DNA from: Planctomycetaceae bacterium
GTDB lineage: Bacteria > Planctomycetota > Planctomycetia > Planctomycetales > Planctomycetaceae
Direction: 5' to 3'
Assembly: GCA_019636285.1 (NCBI GenBank)
Contig: JAHBXV010000006.1
Span: 124,001-188,000 of the forward strand
Length of the DNA stretch: 64,000 nucleotides
The notes beneath the pieces are model-generated. The model did no database searches, was not told where the DNA came from, and saw nothing but the letters and a program-made list of their open reading frames with translations. Positions within the stretch are counted from its first letter, which is position 1; every line of letters begins with the position of its first letter. A program made the position numbers and the translations under genes. Of this stretch, positions 16,581-25,165 are shown one piece after another.

Positions 16581-17609
16581 ATGCTCAAACTGCGAATCGG
16601 TGGCCTCCTCTTTGTCTTGCTGGGATTGTCTGCTGTCAGTTCCGGCGCCGACGACGCGGTCGTGACCAAAGAATTCATCTACGAGAAAGCCCCGTTCCCG
16701 GAAGCGCATGCTTCAACCATCGAGGAAGGCCCCGACGGGCTGGTCGCGGCGTTCTTTGGCGGGACGGAAGAGAAGAACAAAGACGTCGGCATCTGGGTGT
16801 CTCGAAAGACCGCCGAAGGATGGACGCCGCTGGTCGAAGTCGCCAACGGCGTGCAGGCCAACGGGGAGCGCGAGCCCTGCTGGAACCCGGTGTTGTTCCA
16901 GCCGAAGGAGGGGCCGCTGCTGCTGTTCTTCAAAGTCGGTCCCAGCCCCAGCGAATGGTGGGGCGAACTGATTGTTTCCCACGATGGCGGCAAGACGTGG
17001 GGCGAACGCCGTCGTCTGCCCGATGGCATTCTTGGGCCGATCAAAAATAAGCCCATTCAGCTCGCCGACGGCACGATTATCTGCCCGACAAGCAGCGAGC
17101 ATGACGGCTGGCGGGTCCATGTCGAGTTCACCAAGGATCTGGGCAAGACTTGGACATCGACCGAGGCGCTCAACGACGGTAAAGCCTTCGGTGCGATTCA
17201 ACCGACGTTCTTTCGCCATGGCGACGACAAGTTGCAGATGCTCTGCCGCGGGACGAAGCAGCACGTCATCGAGGGTTGGTCGGACGATGGCGGCAAGACC
17301 TGGAGCGAACTGAAGCCAATCGATCTGCCGAACCCCAACAGCGGGATCGACGGCGTGACGCTCAAAGACGGTCGGCACCTGCTGATTTACAACCACACGC
17401 CCAAGGGCCGCAGCCCGCTCAATCTTGGACTGTCGGCCGATGGAAAGTCGTGGAAGTCGGTCCTGGTGCTGGAAGATCAGCCCGGCGAATACAGCTACCC
17501 CGCCGTCATTCAGACGAAGGATGGGCTGGTTCATGTCACCTATACCTGGAAGCGGCAGAAGGTTCGTCACGTCGTGGTCGATCCGGCGAAACTGACGGCG
17601 TCGAAATAG
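16581..17609 (+). CDS. Secreted sialidase-like (BNR/Asp-box) protein
   Basis: A 342-residue exported protein of the six-bladed sialidase/neuraminidase fold. A signal peptide (MLKLRIGGLLFVLLGLSAVS) ends near SSGA. Three Asp-box motifs of the S/T-x-D-x-G-x-T-W type are visible: SHDGGKTWGE, TKDLGKTWTS and SDDGGKTWSE. An N-terminal ASTIEEGPDGLVAAFFGGTE block is usual in the planctomycete exo-alpha-sialidase-like family. Actual sialic acid cleavage is unproven, since many relatives hydrolyse other sugars. A sulfatase lies 14 kb away, and no direct operon partner is evident apart from the FG-GAP gene 50 bases downstream. Confidence 0.85.
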   Translation: MLKLRIGGLLFVLLGLSAVSSGADDAVVTKEFIYEKAPFPEAHASTIEEGPDGLVAAFFGGTEEKNKDVGIWVSRKTAEGWTPLVEVANGVQANGEREPCWNPVLFQPKEGPLLLFFKVGPSPSEWWGELIVSHDGGKTWGERRRLPDGILGPIKNKPIQLADGTIICPTSSEHDGWRVHVEFTKDLGKTWTSTEALNDGKAFGAIQPTFFRHGDDKLQMLCRGTKQHVIEGWSDDGGKTWSELKPIDLPNPNSGIDGVTLKDGRHLLIYNHTPKGRSPLNLGLSADGKSWKSVLVLEDQPGEYSYPAVIQTKDGLVHVTYTWKRQKVRHVVVDPAKLTASK

Positions 17610-17659
17610 CCCGCGCGTCGCGAGGTTGGTCCCACAAGCTTCCGCGGAGAGCCTTCCCT

Positions 17660-19579
17660 ATGCGGTCCGTTGCCACTCTGCTCATTCTCTCGATCGTGGC
17701 CGCCCCCGCGACCGGGCAAGATACGACATCACGCTTGTCCCGCGTGAAGTACAACAACCCCGGCCTGGTGGTCGACTTGGGGGTTGGACTGTGGGCCTGG
17801 CCGATGCCGATGGATTTTGATGGCGACGGCGACATGGACCTGGTCGTCAATTGCCCCGACAAGCCCTCGAATGGCGTGTACGTCTTCGAGAACCCGACCG
17901 GCGAAGCCTTTCCGGTCTTCAAAGCGGGACGACGAATCAGCAAGGGCATGCAGAACGTCGCGGTGTCATATGGTGACGACGGAATCGACGTTCTCTCACC
18001 CGCGATGAGCTACCCGCAATTTCTGAAGACGGGGCTGGAGCAGGGGGAGAAGATCGCGCTTCCCGGCAACATTCATCCCAACAAGGTCCGTCAGAACGTC
18101 TGGAAGCGGCTCGACTATGATGGCGACGGCACGCGCGATCTGATTGTGGGAGTGGGCGACTGGACCGAGTACGGCTGGGACGATGCCTTCGATTCGCAGG
18201 GCAAGTGGACGCGCGGTCCGCTGCATGGCCACGTCTACTGGCTGCGGGGACTGAAGGATGGCAAGTTCGGCGAAAAGGAATTCGTACTGGCAGATGGCAA
18301 GCCGGTCGATGTCTTCGGCTGGCCGTCGCCGAACTTCGCCGATTTCGATGGCGACGGCGACCTCGACCTGTTGTGCGGCGAATTCCTCGACAGCTTCACC
18401 TACTTCGAAAACATCGGTTCGCGCACGGCACCCAGGTACGCTGCCGGCCGCAAGCTGATGTCGCAGGGACAACCCCTGACGATGGACTTGGAAATGATCG
18501 TTCCCGTCGTCATTGATTGGGACCGCGACGGCGACCTCGATCTGATCGTGGGCGATGAAGATGGCCGCGTCGCGTGGATCGAAGGGACGGGGAAGTTCGT
18601 GGACGGGCTTCCCGAGTTCCTCCCGCCCCGCTACTTCCAGCAGGAAGCTGACGAGCTTAAAAGCGGTGCGCTGGCAACGCCGGTGGGTGTCGACTGGGAC
18701 AACGACGGCGACACCGATCTCGTGTCGGGCAATACCGCCGGTTATGTCGAGTTCTTCGAGAACCTGTCGGGGCCGGGCGTCGAAATGCCAAAATTCGCGA
18801 GGCCGGTCCGCCTCCAGGCCGGCGGCGAGACCCTTCGGATTATGGCCGGACCAAACGGTTCGATTCAGGGACCGTGCGAAGCGAAGTGGGGCTACACCAC
18901 GCTCAGCGCGGCCGACTGGGACGGCGATGGATTGACCGACCTCATCGTCAACTCGATCTGGGGCAAGGTCGTCTGGTATCGCAACATCGGCAGCAAAACG
19001 AAGCCCGAACTCGCGGCGGCCCGCATGGTGGAAGTCGACTGGCCCGCCGGTCCTCCCAAGCCCGAATGGACATGGTGGACTCCCGAACCGACGGAACTCG
19101 CCACCGAATGGCGCACCACGCCGGTTGCCGTCGACTGGACGCGCGACGGCAAGACTGATCTCGTCATGCTCGACCATGAAGGCTACCTGGTGCTGTTCGA
19201 GCAGAAAGACCAGCGCGACGGCAACCCGATTCTGTCGCCGGGGCAGCGGGTCTTCACCAACGAAAAGGGCGAACCCCTCCGCCTGAATCCGAATCGTGCC
19301 GGCAAAAGTGGCCGCCGGAAGCTGACGGTCGTTGATTGGGACGGCGACGGCAAACTCGACATCCTGCTCAATTCGTCCAACGCGAATTTCCTCCAGCAAG
19401 TCGGCGAGAAAGACGGCACGTGGCAATTCCAGGATCGGGGACCGGTCGATTCACGGAACCTTGAAGCCCACGACGTCAGCCCGACAGCCGTCGACTGGAA
19501 CGGCGACAAGGTCCCCGACCTGGTCATGGGCGCGGAGGACGGGCGGTTTTACTATCTCAGGAACAGTCGCTCCCAATAG
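17660..19579 (+). CDS. Secreted FG-GAP/VCBS repeat protein
   Basis: A 639-residue exported protein with a signal peptide (MRSVATLLILSIVAAPATGQ). It is built of integrin-like FG-GAP/VCBS propeller repeats. At least six calcium-binding loops of the DxDGDGxxD type are visible: DFDGDGDMDLVV, DYDGDGTRDLIV, DFDGDGDLDLLC, DWDRDGDLDLIV, DWDNDGDTDLVS and DWDGDGLTDLIV, with more near the C terminus. These repeats fold as a beta propeller and are used for binding. The ATG at 17660 was chosen because it starts the leader; the frame is open farther back through the sialidase gene, in a different frame from it. It is probably co-transcribed with the sialidase gene. Confidence 0.88.
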   Translation: MRSVATLLILSIVAAPATGQDTTSRLSRVKYNNPGLVVDLGVGLWAWPMPMDFDGDGDMDLVVNCPDKPSNGVYVFENPTGEAFPVFKAGRRISKGMQNVAVSYGDDGIDVLSPAMSYPQFLKTGLEQGEKIALPGNIHPNKVRQNVWKRLDYDGDGTRDLIVGVGDWTEYGWDDAFDSQGKWTRGPLHGHVYWLRGLKDGKFGEKEFVLADGKPVDVFGWPSPNFADFDGDGDLDLLCGEFLDSFTYFENIGSRTAPRYAAGRKLMSQGQPLTMDLEMIVPVVIDWDRDGDLDLIVGDEDGRVAWIEGTGKFVDGLPEFLPPRYFQQEADELKSGALATPVGVDWDNDGDTDLVSGNTAGYVEFFENLSGPGVEMPKFARPVRLQAGGETLRIMAGPNGSIQGPCEAKWGYTTLSAADWDGDGLTDLIVNSIWGKVVWYRNIGSKTKPELAAARMVEVDWPAGPPKPEWTWWTPEPTELATEWRTTPVAVDWTRDGKTDLVMLDHEGYLVLFEQKDQRDGNPILSPGQRVFTNEKGEPLRLNPNRAGKSGRRKLTVVDWDGDGKLDILLNSSNANFLQQVGEKDGTWQFQDRGPVDSRNLEAHDVSPTAVDWNGDKVPDLVMGAEDGRFYYLRNSRSQ

Positions 19580-19621
19580 TCCGCGAAAAAACGCCTCCTG
19601 GTTGGTCACAGCGTCCTTTTC

Positions 19622-19697
19622 GTGTGCCACTGGCTCTGCCGGTATGTCTTAAGTTGATTGGTAATAATAAGATGCACTGGCGGAGCCAGTGGCACAC
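19622..19697. repeat. Intergenic palindromic element, GTGTGCCAC family (copy 3)
   Basis: The left arm GTGTGCCACTGGCTCTGCCG is slightly degraded (19622-19643). The right arm is CACTGGCGGAGCCAGTG plus GCACAC (19675-19697). The spacer has CTTAAG. It lies between genes read in the same direction. Confidence 0.85.
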
Positions 19698-19748
19698 GCA
19701 CGAATCTTTGACATTGCAGAGCACCTCCCCCCTTTGAATCGATGGTTC

Positions 19749-20252
19749 ATGTCGCAACAGGTTCTCGTTCGTTACGGCGTTGTTCCCGAAGTGATTCGCT
19801 GCCGGTTTGCCGGCGACGAATCGCTGAGGCGCGAACAGGCCGTGGTTGTTCACTCACCCCGCGGACTCCAGATCGGAGCGGTCCTCGAATCGTTCCGGGG
19901 GGCGGTCGATGAAGAGCGCCTGTTCGATGTCGATCGCATCGCGACGAGCGATGATCTTGCGGATCGGGATCGCCTCGAACAGCAAGCGGGCGACGAGTTC
20001 GAGACCTGGCAGGGTCGGATCGCCGAGTGGGGATTGCGGCTGGAACTGCTCGACCTGGAATACACGCTCGACGGCCGGAAGTTGATCGCCTACGTCCTTG
20101 GCGATCGCGGCCCGGACTGCACGAAACTGGCCCTGCAAGCCGCCGCGGCGGGTTTGGGAACCATCGAAGTGCAACCTGTCGAGGCAGGGGGCCTGGCCCA
20201 GGTCGAAAAGTCCGGCGGCGGTTGCGGCAGCGGCAAGTGTGGCTGCGGGTGA
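19749..20252 (+). CDS. PSP1 C-terminal-domain protein with Cys-rich tail
   Basis: A 167-residue protein resembling the PSP1 C-terminal domain (PF04468; RicT/YaaT relatives). In Firmicutes these proteins belong to a complex that affects RNA processing and sporulation. VVVHSPRGLQIGAVL and LDLEYTLDGRKLIAYVLGDRG match the conserved parts of that domain. The protein ends in GGGCGSGKCGCG, a short Cys-rich tail that could bind metal or an iron-sulfur cluster; RicT relatives are known to use cysteines for cluster binding, but the tail here is different in position. The ATG at 19749 is preferred to an earlier start that would read through the palindromic repeat. Confidence 0.75.
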   Translation: MSQQVLVRYGVVPEVIRCRFAGDESLRREQAVVVHSPRGLQIGAVLESFRGAVDEERLFDVDRIATSDDLADRDRLEQQAGDEFETWQGRIAEWGLRLELLDLEYTLDGRKLIAYVLGDRGPDCTKLALQAAAAGLGTIEVQPVEAGGLAQVEKSGGGCGSGKCGCG

Positions 20253-20358
20253 GGCCGGGACTGTGCGGTAATCCGGCATTCGGGGTTGCGGACGCATCAG
20301 GCAATGCTGATGATTGGGCGTCACGGTTTCCCGTCACCTCGTCGCGAGGGCCGCCGCC

Positions 20359-21693
20359 ATGTTGTCGATTGTCGAGCCGACGCAAGCCGGCCTGTCGCGT
20401 CGCAACCTCTTGCAGATTGGCGCGCTCGGTTGGGGCGGCCTCGTAGGGAGCGACATTCTCGCGGCGAATCGCGCGCAAGGTTCGCGTCCGCGCTCGGTCA
20501 TTCTTTTATGGATGACCGGCGGCCCGTCGCACATCGACACCTACGACATGAAGCCCGAGGCTCCGGACATCGTGCGGGGGCCGTTTGCGTCCATTCCCAC
20601 CACCGTGCCCGGGCTCGACATTTGCGAGCTGATGCCGCGGCAGGCACCATTGGCACATCATCTGACCGTCATTCGCTCGTTCACGCACCAGTGGTCGGTG
20701 CATGACGACGCGCAGCACCTGGTCCAGACGGGCTATCCGCAGTTCAACGCCCGGCAGGCCGGCCAGCAGCATCCCTGTCAGGGCTCCGTCCTCGCGAAAT
20801 ATCTCCGCTCGAACGACGCGGGGATTCCGGGATATATGTGCGTCCCGGAAGATTACCGCCGGCACGCGGGCTTTTATCAGGAAGCGTCGTTTCTGGGGTC
20901 CACGTATAACGCGGTCAACAGCGGCGCGATTCCCGAAGATACTCGCGCACGACCGTCGGAGTTCGCGCTCCCCGCCGAACTGTCGCGAGATCGTCTCCAG
21001 AGTCGCCGTGACCTGACGGAATCGCTCGACGGCCTGCGCCGCCGCTTCGACTCCCTTCCCGCAGCGACCCGTCGCGACGACGTTCTGCGGCAGGCATACG
21101 ACCTGATTCTCGGCGATCGCGTGCGGTTGGCACTCGATCTTGAGCAGGAAACGACCCAGACGCGCGACGACTATGGTCGTCATCCGTGGGGACAGTACAC
21201 ACTCTTGGCCCGGCGGCTCGTCGAAGCGGGAGTCCCCTTCGTCACCGTGAACCTGTATGAGAAAGACGTCGACTGGTGGGACGACCATTACACCATCGAG
21301 GCGAATCTGCGCAAACGGCTCCCGGTGTACGACGGGGCTTTCTCGGCGCTGATCGGGGATCTGGAACGGCGCGGGCTCCTGGATGATGTCCTCGTCGTGG
21401 CGTGCGGCGAATTTGGCCGTGCTCCGAAGATCGACGGCGGAGCCGGTCGTGGTCACTGGCCGCGCGCGATGCACGCAGTGCTTGCAGGCGGGGGCTTCCG
21501 GCACGGTCGCATTATCGGCAGCACGTCCCGCGATGGCGGCGAACCTGCCGACCGCGCCATGCCGCCCGGCGACTTGCTGGCCAGCATCTACCACTGGATG
21601 GGAATCGATCTCGACCTGACTCTGACAGATCGCCTCAACCGTCCGAAGCGGCTGATCGAAGAGGGGCGGCCGATACCGGAACTCTTCGCCTGA
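20359..21693 (+). CDS. DUF1501-family secreted protein (Tat-exported)
   Basis: A 444-residue DUF1501 protein, a very common planctomycete family of the alkaline-phosphatase/sulfatase-like fold with no assigned substrate. The leader SRRNLLQIGALGWGGLVG has a twin-arginine motif, so export by Tat is likely. Conserved blocks include SVILLWMTGGPSHIDTYDMK, ICELMPRQAPLAHHLTVIRS, and VVACGEFGRAPKIDGGAGRG followed by HW. In most planctomycetes this family is encoded next to a DUF1549/DUF1553 cytochrome gene. No such gene lies next to it here, which is a small oddity. The ATG at 20359 begins just ahead of the Tat motif; a TTG at 20314 is unlikely. Confidence 0.9.
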   Translation: MLSIVEPTQAGLSRRNLLQIGALGWGGLVGSDILAANRAQGSRPRSVILLWMTGGPSHIDTYDMKPEAPDIVRGPFASIPTTVPGLDICELMPRQAPLAHHLTVIRSFTHQWSVHDDAQHLVQTGYPQFNARQAGQQHPCQGSVLAKYLRSNDAGIPGYMCVPEDYRRHAGFYQEASFLGSTYNAVNSGAIPEDTRARPSEFALPAELSRDRLQSRRDLTESLDGLRRRFDSLPAATRRDDVLRQAYDLILGDRVRLALDLEQETTQTRDDYGRHPWGQYTLLARRLVEAGVPFVTVNLYEKDVDWWDDHYTIEANLRKRLPVYDGAFSALIGDLERRGLLDDVLVVACGEFGRAPKIDGGAGRGHWPRAMHAVLAGGGFRHGRIIGSTSRDGGEPADRAMPPGDLLASIYHWMGIDLDLTLTDRLNRPKRLIEEGRPIPELFA

Positions 21694-21725
21694 AAAATAT
21701 TTGCGGAGACGTTTATCCCGCGAAA

Positions 21726-23453
21726 TCACCGCGGCTCGCTGGCAGGAGCGGTTGCGGAACCGGACGCATCGCTGACTGGCGTCAACGGCTTCAAATTGCG
21801 GAAGTTATCGCCCAGAACCAGATCGAAGCGGCCATCGCTGGCGCGGAGCGTGATCCGGTCGGAACCAATCGTTTCGACCGTGAATTGCCTTTCGGCGATG
21901 ACGAACGATTGGCCCTTCTGCAACTTCGTGATGTTGTCCGTCAGTCGATCGCGCAGCCATGCCTCGTCTTTCCCGTCGACCATCAGGCAGGCGATCAGGA
22001 ACGTCAGGGCGGCCGGGTCGTCCTGCACGCGAACGGTCAGTTGCAGTCGATCGGATTCCGACGGTGGGCCCTTGTCGCGCACCACCACGGCCAGCGAGTG
22101 TTCAGCCAGCGGTTCCGTTGTCGGAGGCATCCATTGGAGGCGGCCGGTTCGCGAGTCGATCGTCATGCCGGCCGGGGGCGTTCCCTCCAGCGAAAACGTC
22201 AGTTCATCGCGCGGCAGGTCGGGGTCTTCCACGGCCAGGACCACGTTCAATGGCTGCCCCGGATAGGCGGAAATCTGGTTGCCGGCGCGGAACCTGGGCG
22301 GATGATTGGGAAGCCGCACTTCCAGCGACAGCTTGGTCGTGGTGACCGGTTCTCCCCCTTTAGCTGGGAGTGCCGCCACTTCGACGGCGTATTTCTCGGT
22401 GGGAGTTCCCTCCTTCGGTTTCCAGGAGAGTTCACCCGACGTCTGATTCAGTGTCAGCCCTTCGGGAGGCTGGCCGACGAACTGGTAACGTGGTTCGCCA
22501 TCGGCGGGATCCCAGCCGGTGACACTCAGCTTGAGCGACCATTCCTTGCCGAGGACCACCGGATCTGCCGTGACGGGGGAGAACTTGGGATCGTAATTGA
22601 TGGGCGGGCGGGGTTTCACGAACGGACGAAGATCGGTCCACGCCGGCCAGGACGCGGCCAGCTTCGCAAGGTCATCGTCGGAGCGCGGCGGGGCATATTC
22701 GACGAGCGCTCCCTCGGCGTGAGGCATCGGGAAGCCGCCAATCGCCCGCGTGACCGTCCACTCCGTTTCCTGGCCAGCCGTGACGTCGACCCACTCGCCA
22801 TCGATTCGCACGCGAAACGGGGCCTCTTTTGGAAACCCTGGCGGAACCGACTTCAGCGACAGGCGGGTTTCCGTGAAATCCATGGTCTTTGCCAATTCCG
22901 CGGACGGAAAGAGCCGACTGCGGTCCGAAGCCCCCACCACGGAGACTCCTTCCGCCGTCAGGTTGACCTTCAATCGCGGTTCCCCATTGGCGGTGGGGCT
23001 TTCAATGGTCAGCCGGCTGATTCGCTGGAGGAGGGCCACTTCCTCGAAACGGGCCAGGAAGTTCGCCAACTGCTCGCGCGTGGCAGAACCTTGAATGGTG
23101 ACAGGAATGGTGACATAGGCATTTCCGCGAATGGATTTGCCATCCAGTTTGACACCCAGTTCCGTCCAGCCGGTGGCCTGCGCGATGTCGGTCAGCCACT
23201 GCGCGTAGACGCGCTGGGCGACCAGCGGATCGGGCGGCAGGCTCTGATCGCGCCAAGTCTTCAGCCGGGCGGTGGCCCGCATCAGTTCGATCTCGCGGTC
23301 TTCCTTGGCCGAAACCTCGGACTGAACGCTCTCTAGAGTTTCCCGGGCATCGCGCACCGGCTGCAAGAACGCGGCATCGAATCGAGGCGCGAGAAACCAG
23401 AGAGCGACAATCGCCCCCAGTCCGCCGGCCAGATACTTTTCGCGAGTTTGCAT
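21726..23453 (-). CDS. PilO/GspM-like inner-membrane protein with Ig-like domains
   Basis: A 575-residue protein, last in the secretion operon. It has a short N-terminal membrane helix (EKYLAGGLGAIVALWFLAPR) and a coiled-coil stretch (RDARETLESVQSEVSAKEDR). A ferredoxin-like region follows in the manner of PilO/GspM (VTIQGSATREQLANFLARFE). Beyond about residue 280 come two putative Ig/cadherin-like domains with the LTLNQTSGELSWKP and MTIDSRTGRLQWMPPTTEP signatures. PilO is normally only about 200 residues, so the C-terminal Ig-like region is an added module. It probably faces the periplasm and links the inner-membrane platform to other envelope parts. The PilM-PilN gene lies 58 bases upstream. 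Confidence 0.75.
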   Translation of the reverse strand: MQTREKYLAGGLGAIVALWFLAPRFDAAFLQPVRDARETLESVQSEVSAKEDREIELMRATARLKTWRDQSLPPDPLVAQRVYAQWLTDIAQATGWTELGVKLDGKSIRGNAYVTIPVTIQGSATREQLANFLARFEEVALLQRISRLTIESPTANGEPRLKVNLTAEGVSVVGASDRSRLFPSAELAKTMDFTETRLSLKSVPPGFPKEAPFRVRIDGEWVDVTAGQETEWTVTRAIGGFPMPHAEGALVEYAPPRSDDDLAKLAASWPAWTDLRPFVKPRPPINYDPKFSPVTADPVVLGKEWSLKLSVTGWDPADGEPRYQFVGQPPEGLTLNQTSGELSWKPKEGTPTEKYAVEVAALPAKGGEPVTTTKLSLEVRLPNHPPRFRAGNQISAYPGQPLNVVLAVEDPDLPRDELTFSLEGTPPAGMTIDSRTGRLQWMPPTTEPLAEHSLAVVVRDKGPPSESDRLQLTVRVQDDPAALTFLIACLMVDGKDEAWLRDRLTDNITKLQKGQSFVIAERQFTVETIGSDRITLRASDGRFDLVLGDNFRNLKPLTPVSDASGSATAPASEPR

Positions 23454-23511
23454 GAATCGGACTTCGTCAGGCTCTGGTTGAAATCGAGGTTACAGGGGTT
23501 CCGATGGGTCG

Positions 23512-24978
23512 TCACGGGGACTTCTTCGTCGCGGCAGGAGCCGCTGGCGCTTCGCGGAGTATCGCGATGTCGAGCGCCATCGCGACGGGATATTCGGGAT
23601 CGCGGGGATTGCCGCCAACGGCCTTGGGTTGCTGCCGCACTCCTTCCTGGTCGAGCGTGTGACCCAGTTCCGCGAAGTCCGATCGGTCTCGTGCCGCCAT
23701 GTCTCCCGTGATGCGGACGAGCGTCTCGTTCGTCCCCGGGCTCCAGTCGACGCGGGTCAGGTAAAGCCGATCGGTCTCGGGGAGGACAGTCACCAGTTTC
23801 TGCCAGGTCTCGGTCGGCGAGACATCGGTGGCTTCCCAGGCACGCAGCAATCCGTCGGCGTCGAAGGTCGGTTTTCCCTTATCGAGAAGCTCCTGGAGAT
23901 TGCGGGATTCGTCGCGCGCGGCGGCGATCTTCGCCTCCAATGACGACACCGATGCCCAACTCCACCAGGCCGTCAACAGCAGGAAGACGACGGCGGCAGC
24001 GGTCGCCATGGCCCAGCGGGGAATCTTCAGTTGCCGAGGGGGCTGCGGCCGGCGCGGGCGCAGGAAGTCGACTCCCGGCAGTCGGGGCATGCACTCCGCG
24101 AGCAGCATTCCCGCGAGCGCCACCGAACAGTCGGGAGCCTCGGACCAGCCGCGAATTTCCGAGGTCAGGTCAATCCGCGGATCGACCACCACGAGCCGGT
24201 CGCCATAGCGTTCGCGCAAGAGCGCCTGAATCTGGTCCGAGGTTTCAAGCTGCTCGGGGATATAAACGACGCGGTCGAGCTCCATGCCATGATGGACCTG
24301 CCCGAGCGCGACGGTTGCCCGCGTCAGTTCCGCCGTCAGCGGACGAGGATCGTTCGCCGCCGACAATCGCGTGGCGTGCGAGAAGACGACATGGCCTTCA
24401 TCAATGATGGTCAGTTCGAGCCGCGGACCGCGTTGATGGATGACGAGCGCCGGCTGAGCCGTGGTTCCCAGCACGCGGACGGCCGCCTCGGCCACGGCCG
24501 TGCTGGTGACCGCCAGGCCGACCCATTCCAGATTGGCCGGACCGAGCAGCGACCGGCACTCAATCAGCCGGGCCGCATCGATCGTGAAGGCCAGCACGCG
24601 CTTGGCGCTCACCGCCGCGTCTTCCGGAACGGGCAGATAGTCGAGCGTGATGGCATCGCCCGGAAGGCCCGCTTTCGTCGCCGCTTGCAGGCGGACGATT
24701 TCGGGAAGCTCCCAGGCGGGAACATCGGGCACGTCGAGCAGCCGCGTCACCGCCAGCGCGCGGGGGGCCAGCACCAGCGTTCGCCGCGTGGTGATGCCCG
24801 CGGCTTGCAGCCGTTCCCGCAGCTTTTCTCCCCATTCCATGGCGGCGGTCGGGGAATCCACGGTGACCGGACGGTCGACGACGACGCTCTTCACCAGTTG
24901 CACGCCGTCCTTGCCCACGCGGGCATCGACGGCAGTCAACTGGTCCGGTTCCCAGAGAATGGCGAGGCAGTCGGTCAT
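23512..24978 (-). CDS. PilM-PilN-like fusion (GspL-like) assembly protein
   Basis: A 488-residue protein. The first two thirds are a PilM-like actin-fold ATPase domain (VRLQAATKAGLPGDAITLDY, VVTSTAVAEA-type helices, ECMPRLPGVDFLRPRRPQPP at its end). The last third has a membrane helix (WAMATAAAVVFLLLTAWWSW) followed by a coiled coil and a ferredoxin-like domain, as in PilN. The same layout defines GspL in type II secretion. The start ATG at 24978 was chosen because upstream codons are low in family resemblance. It follows GspK after a 187-base gap containing a palindromic repeat and precedes the PilO-like gene. This is probably the cytoplasmic anchor of the platform. Confidence 0.85.
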   Translation of the reverse strand: MTDCLAILWEPDQLTAVDARVGKDGVQLVKSVVVDRPVTVDSPTAAMEWGEKLRERLQAAGITTRRTLVLAPRALAVTRLLDVPDVPAWELPEIVRLQAATKAGLPGDAITLDYLPVPEDAAVSAKRVLAFTIDAARLIECRSLLGPANLEWVGLAVTSTAVAEAAVRVLGTTAQPALVIHQRGPRLELTIIDEGHVVFSHATRLSAANDPRPLTAELTRATVALGQVHHGMELDRVVYIPEQLETSDQIQALLRERYGDRLVVVDPRIDLTSEIRGWSEAPDCSVALAGMLLAECMPRLPGVDFLRPRRPQPPRQLKIPRWAMATAAAVVFLLLTAWWSWASVSSLEAKIAAARDESRNLQELLDKGKPTFDADGLLRAWEATDVSPTETWQKLVTVLPETDRLYLTRVDWSPGTNETLVRITGDMAARDRSDFAELGHTLDQEGVRQQPKAVGGNPRDPEYPVAMALDIAILREAPAAPAATKKSP

Positions 24979-25094
24979 GGACGGTCGGCACCTTCGGGTT
25001 CTTGGTCGGGCCCGTTCAATATCACTGGCTGGCGAAGGGCTGCAAAGCTCTAACTCCGCGTATCGCCTCGGGAATCGCGTTTTTTCCGCAAACA

Positions 25095-25152
25095 CTAGCC
25101 CGAAGCGTCAGCGAGGGAGCAACGTACAGCCCTCGCTGACGCTTCGGGTTAG
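25095..25152. repeat. GAAGCGTCAGCGAGGG palindromic element (copy 1)
   Basis: A 19-base arm CCCGAAGCGTCAGCGAGGG (25099-25117) is perfectly inverted at 25130-25148, with CTAG- and TTAG-type flanks. It lies between the gspK-like and PilM-PilN-like genes inside the secretion operon, on a transcript read right to left. A second copy with the same arms is at 59017-59076. Confidence 0.92.
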
Positions 25153-25165
25153 TGAATCATCCGGC

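Noticed and set aside
17996-19426. Open frame of 476 codons opposite the FG-GAP gene
   Set aside because: The real gene has six or more calcium-binding repeat loops; the opposite frame mirrors them as acidic/Val-rich sequence with no known domain.
21402-23336. Open frame of 644 codons on the plus strand, overlapping DUF1501 and the PilO-like gene
   Set aside because: It crosses two well-supported genes on different strands and encodes an Arg-rich product without motifs.
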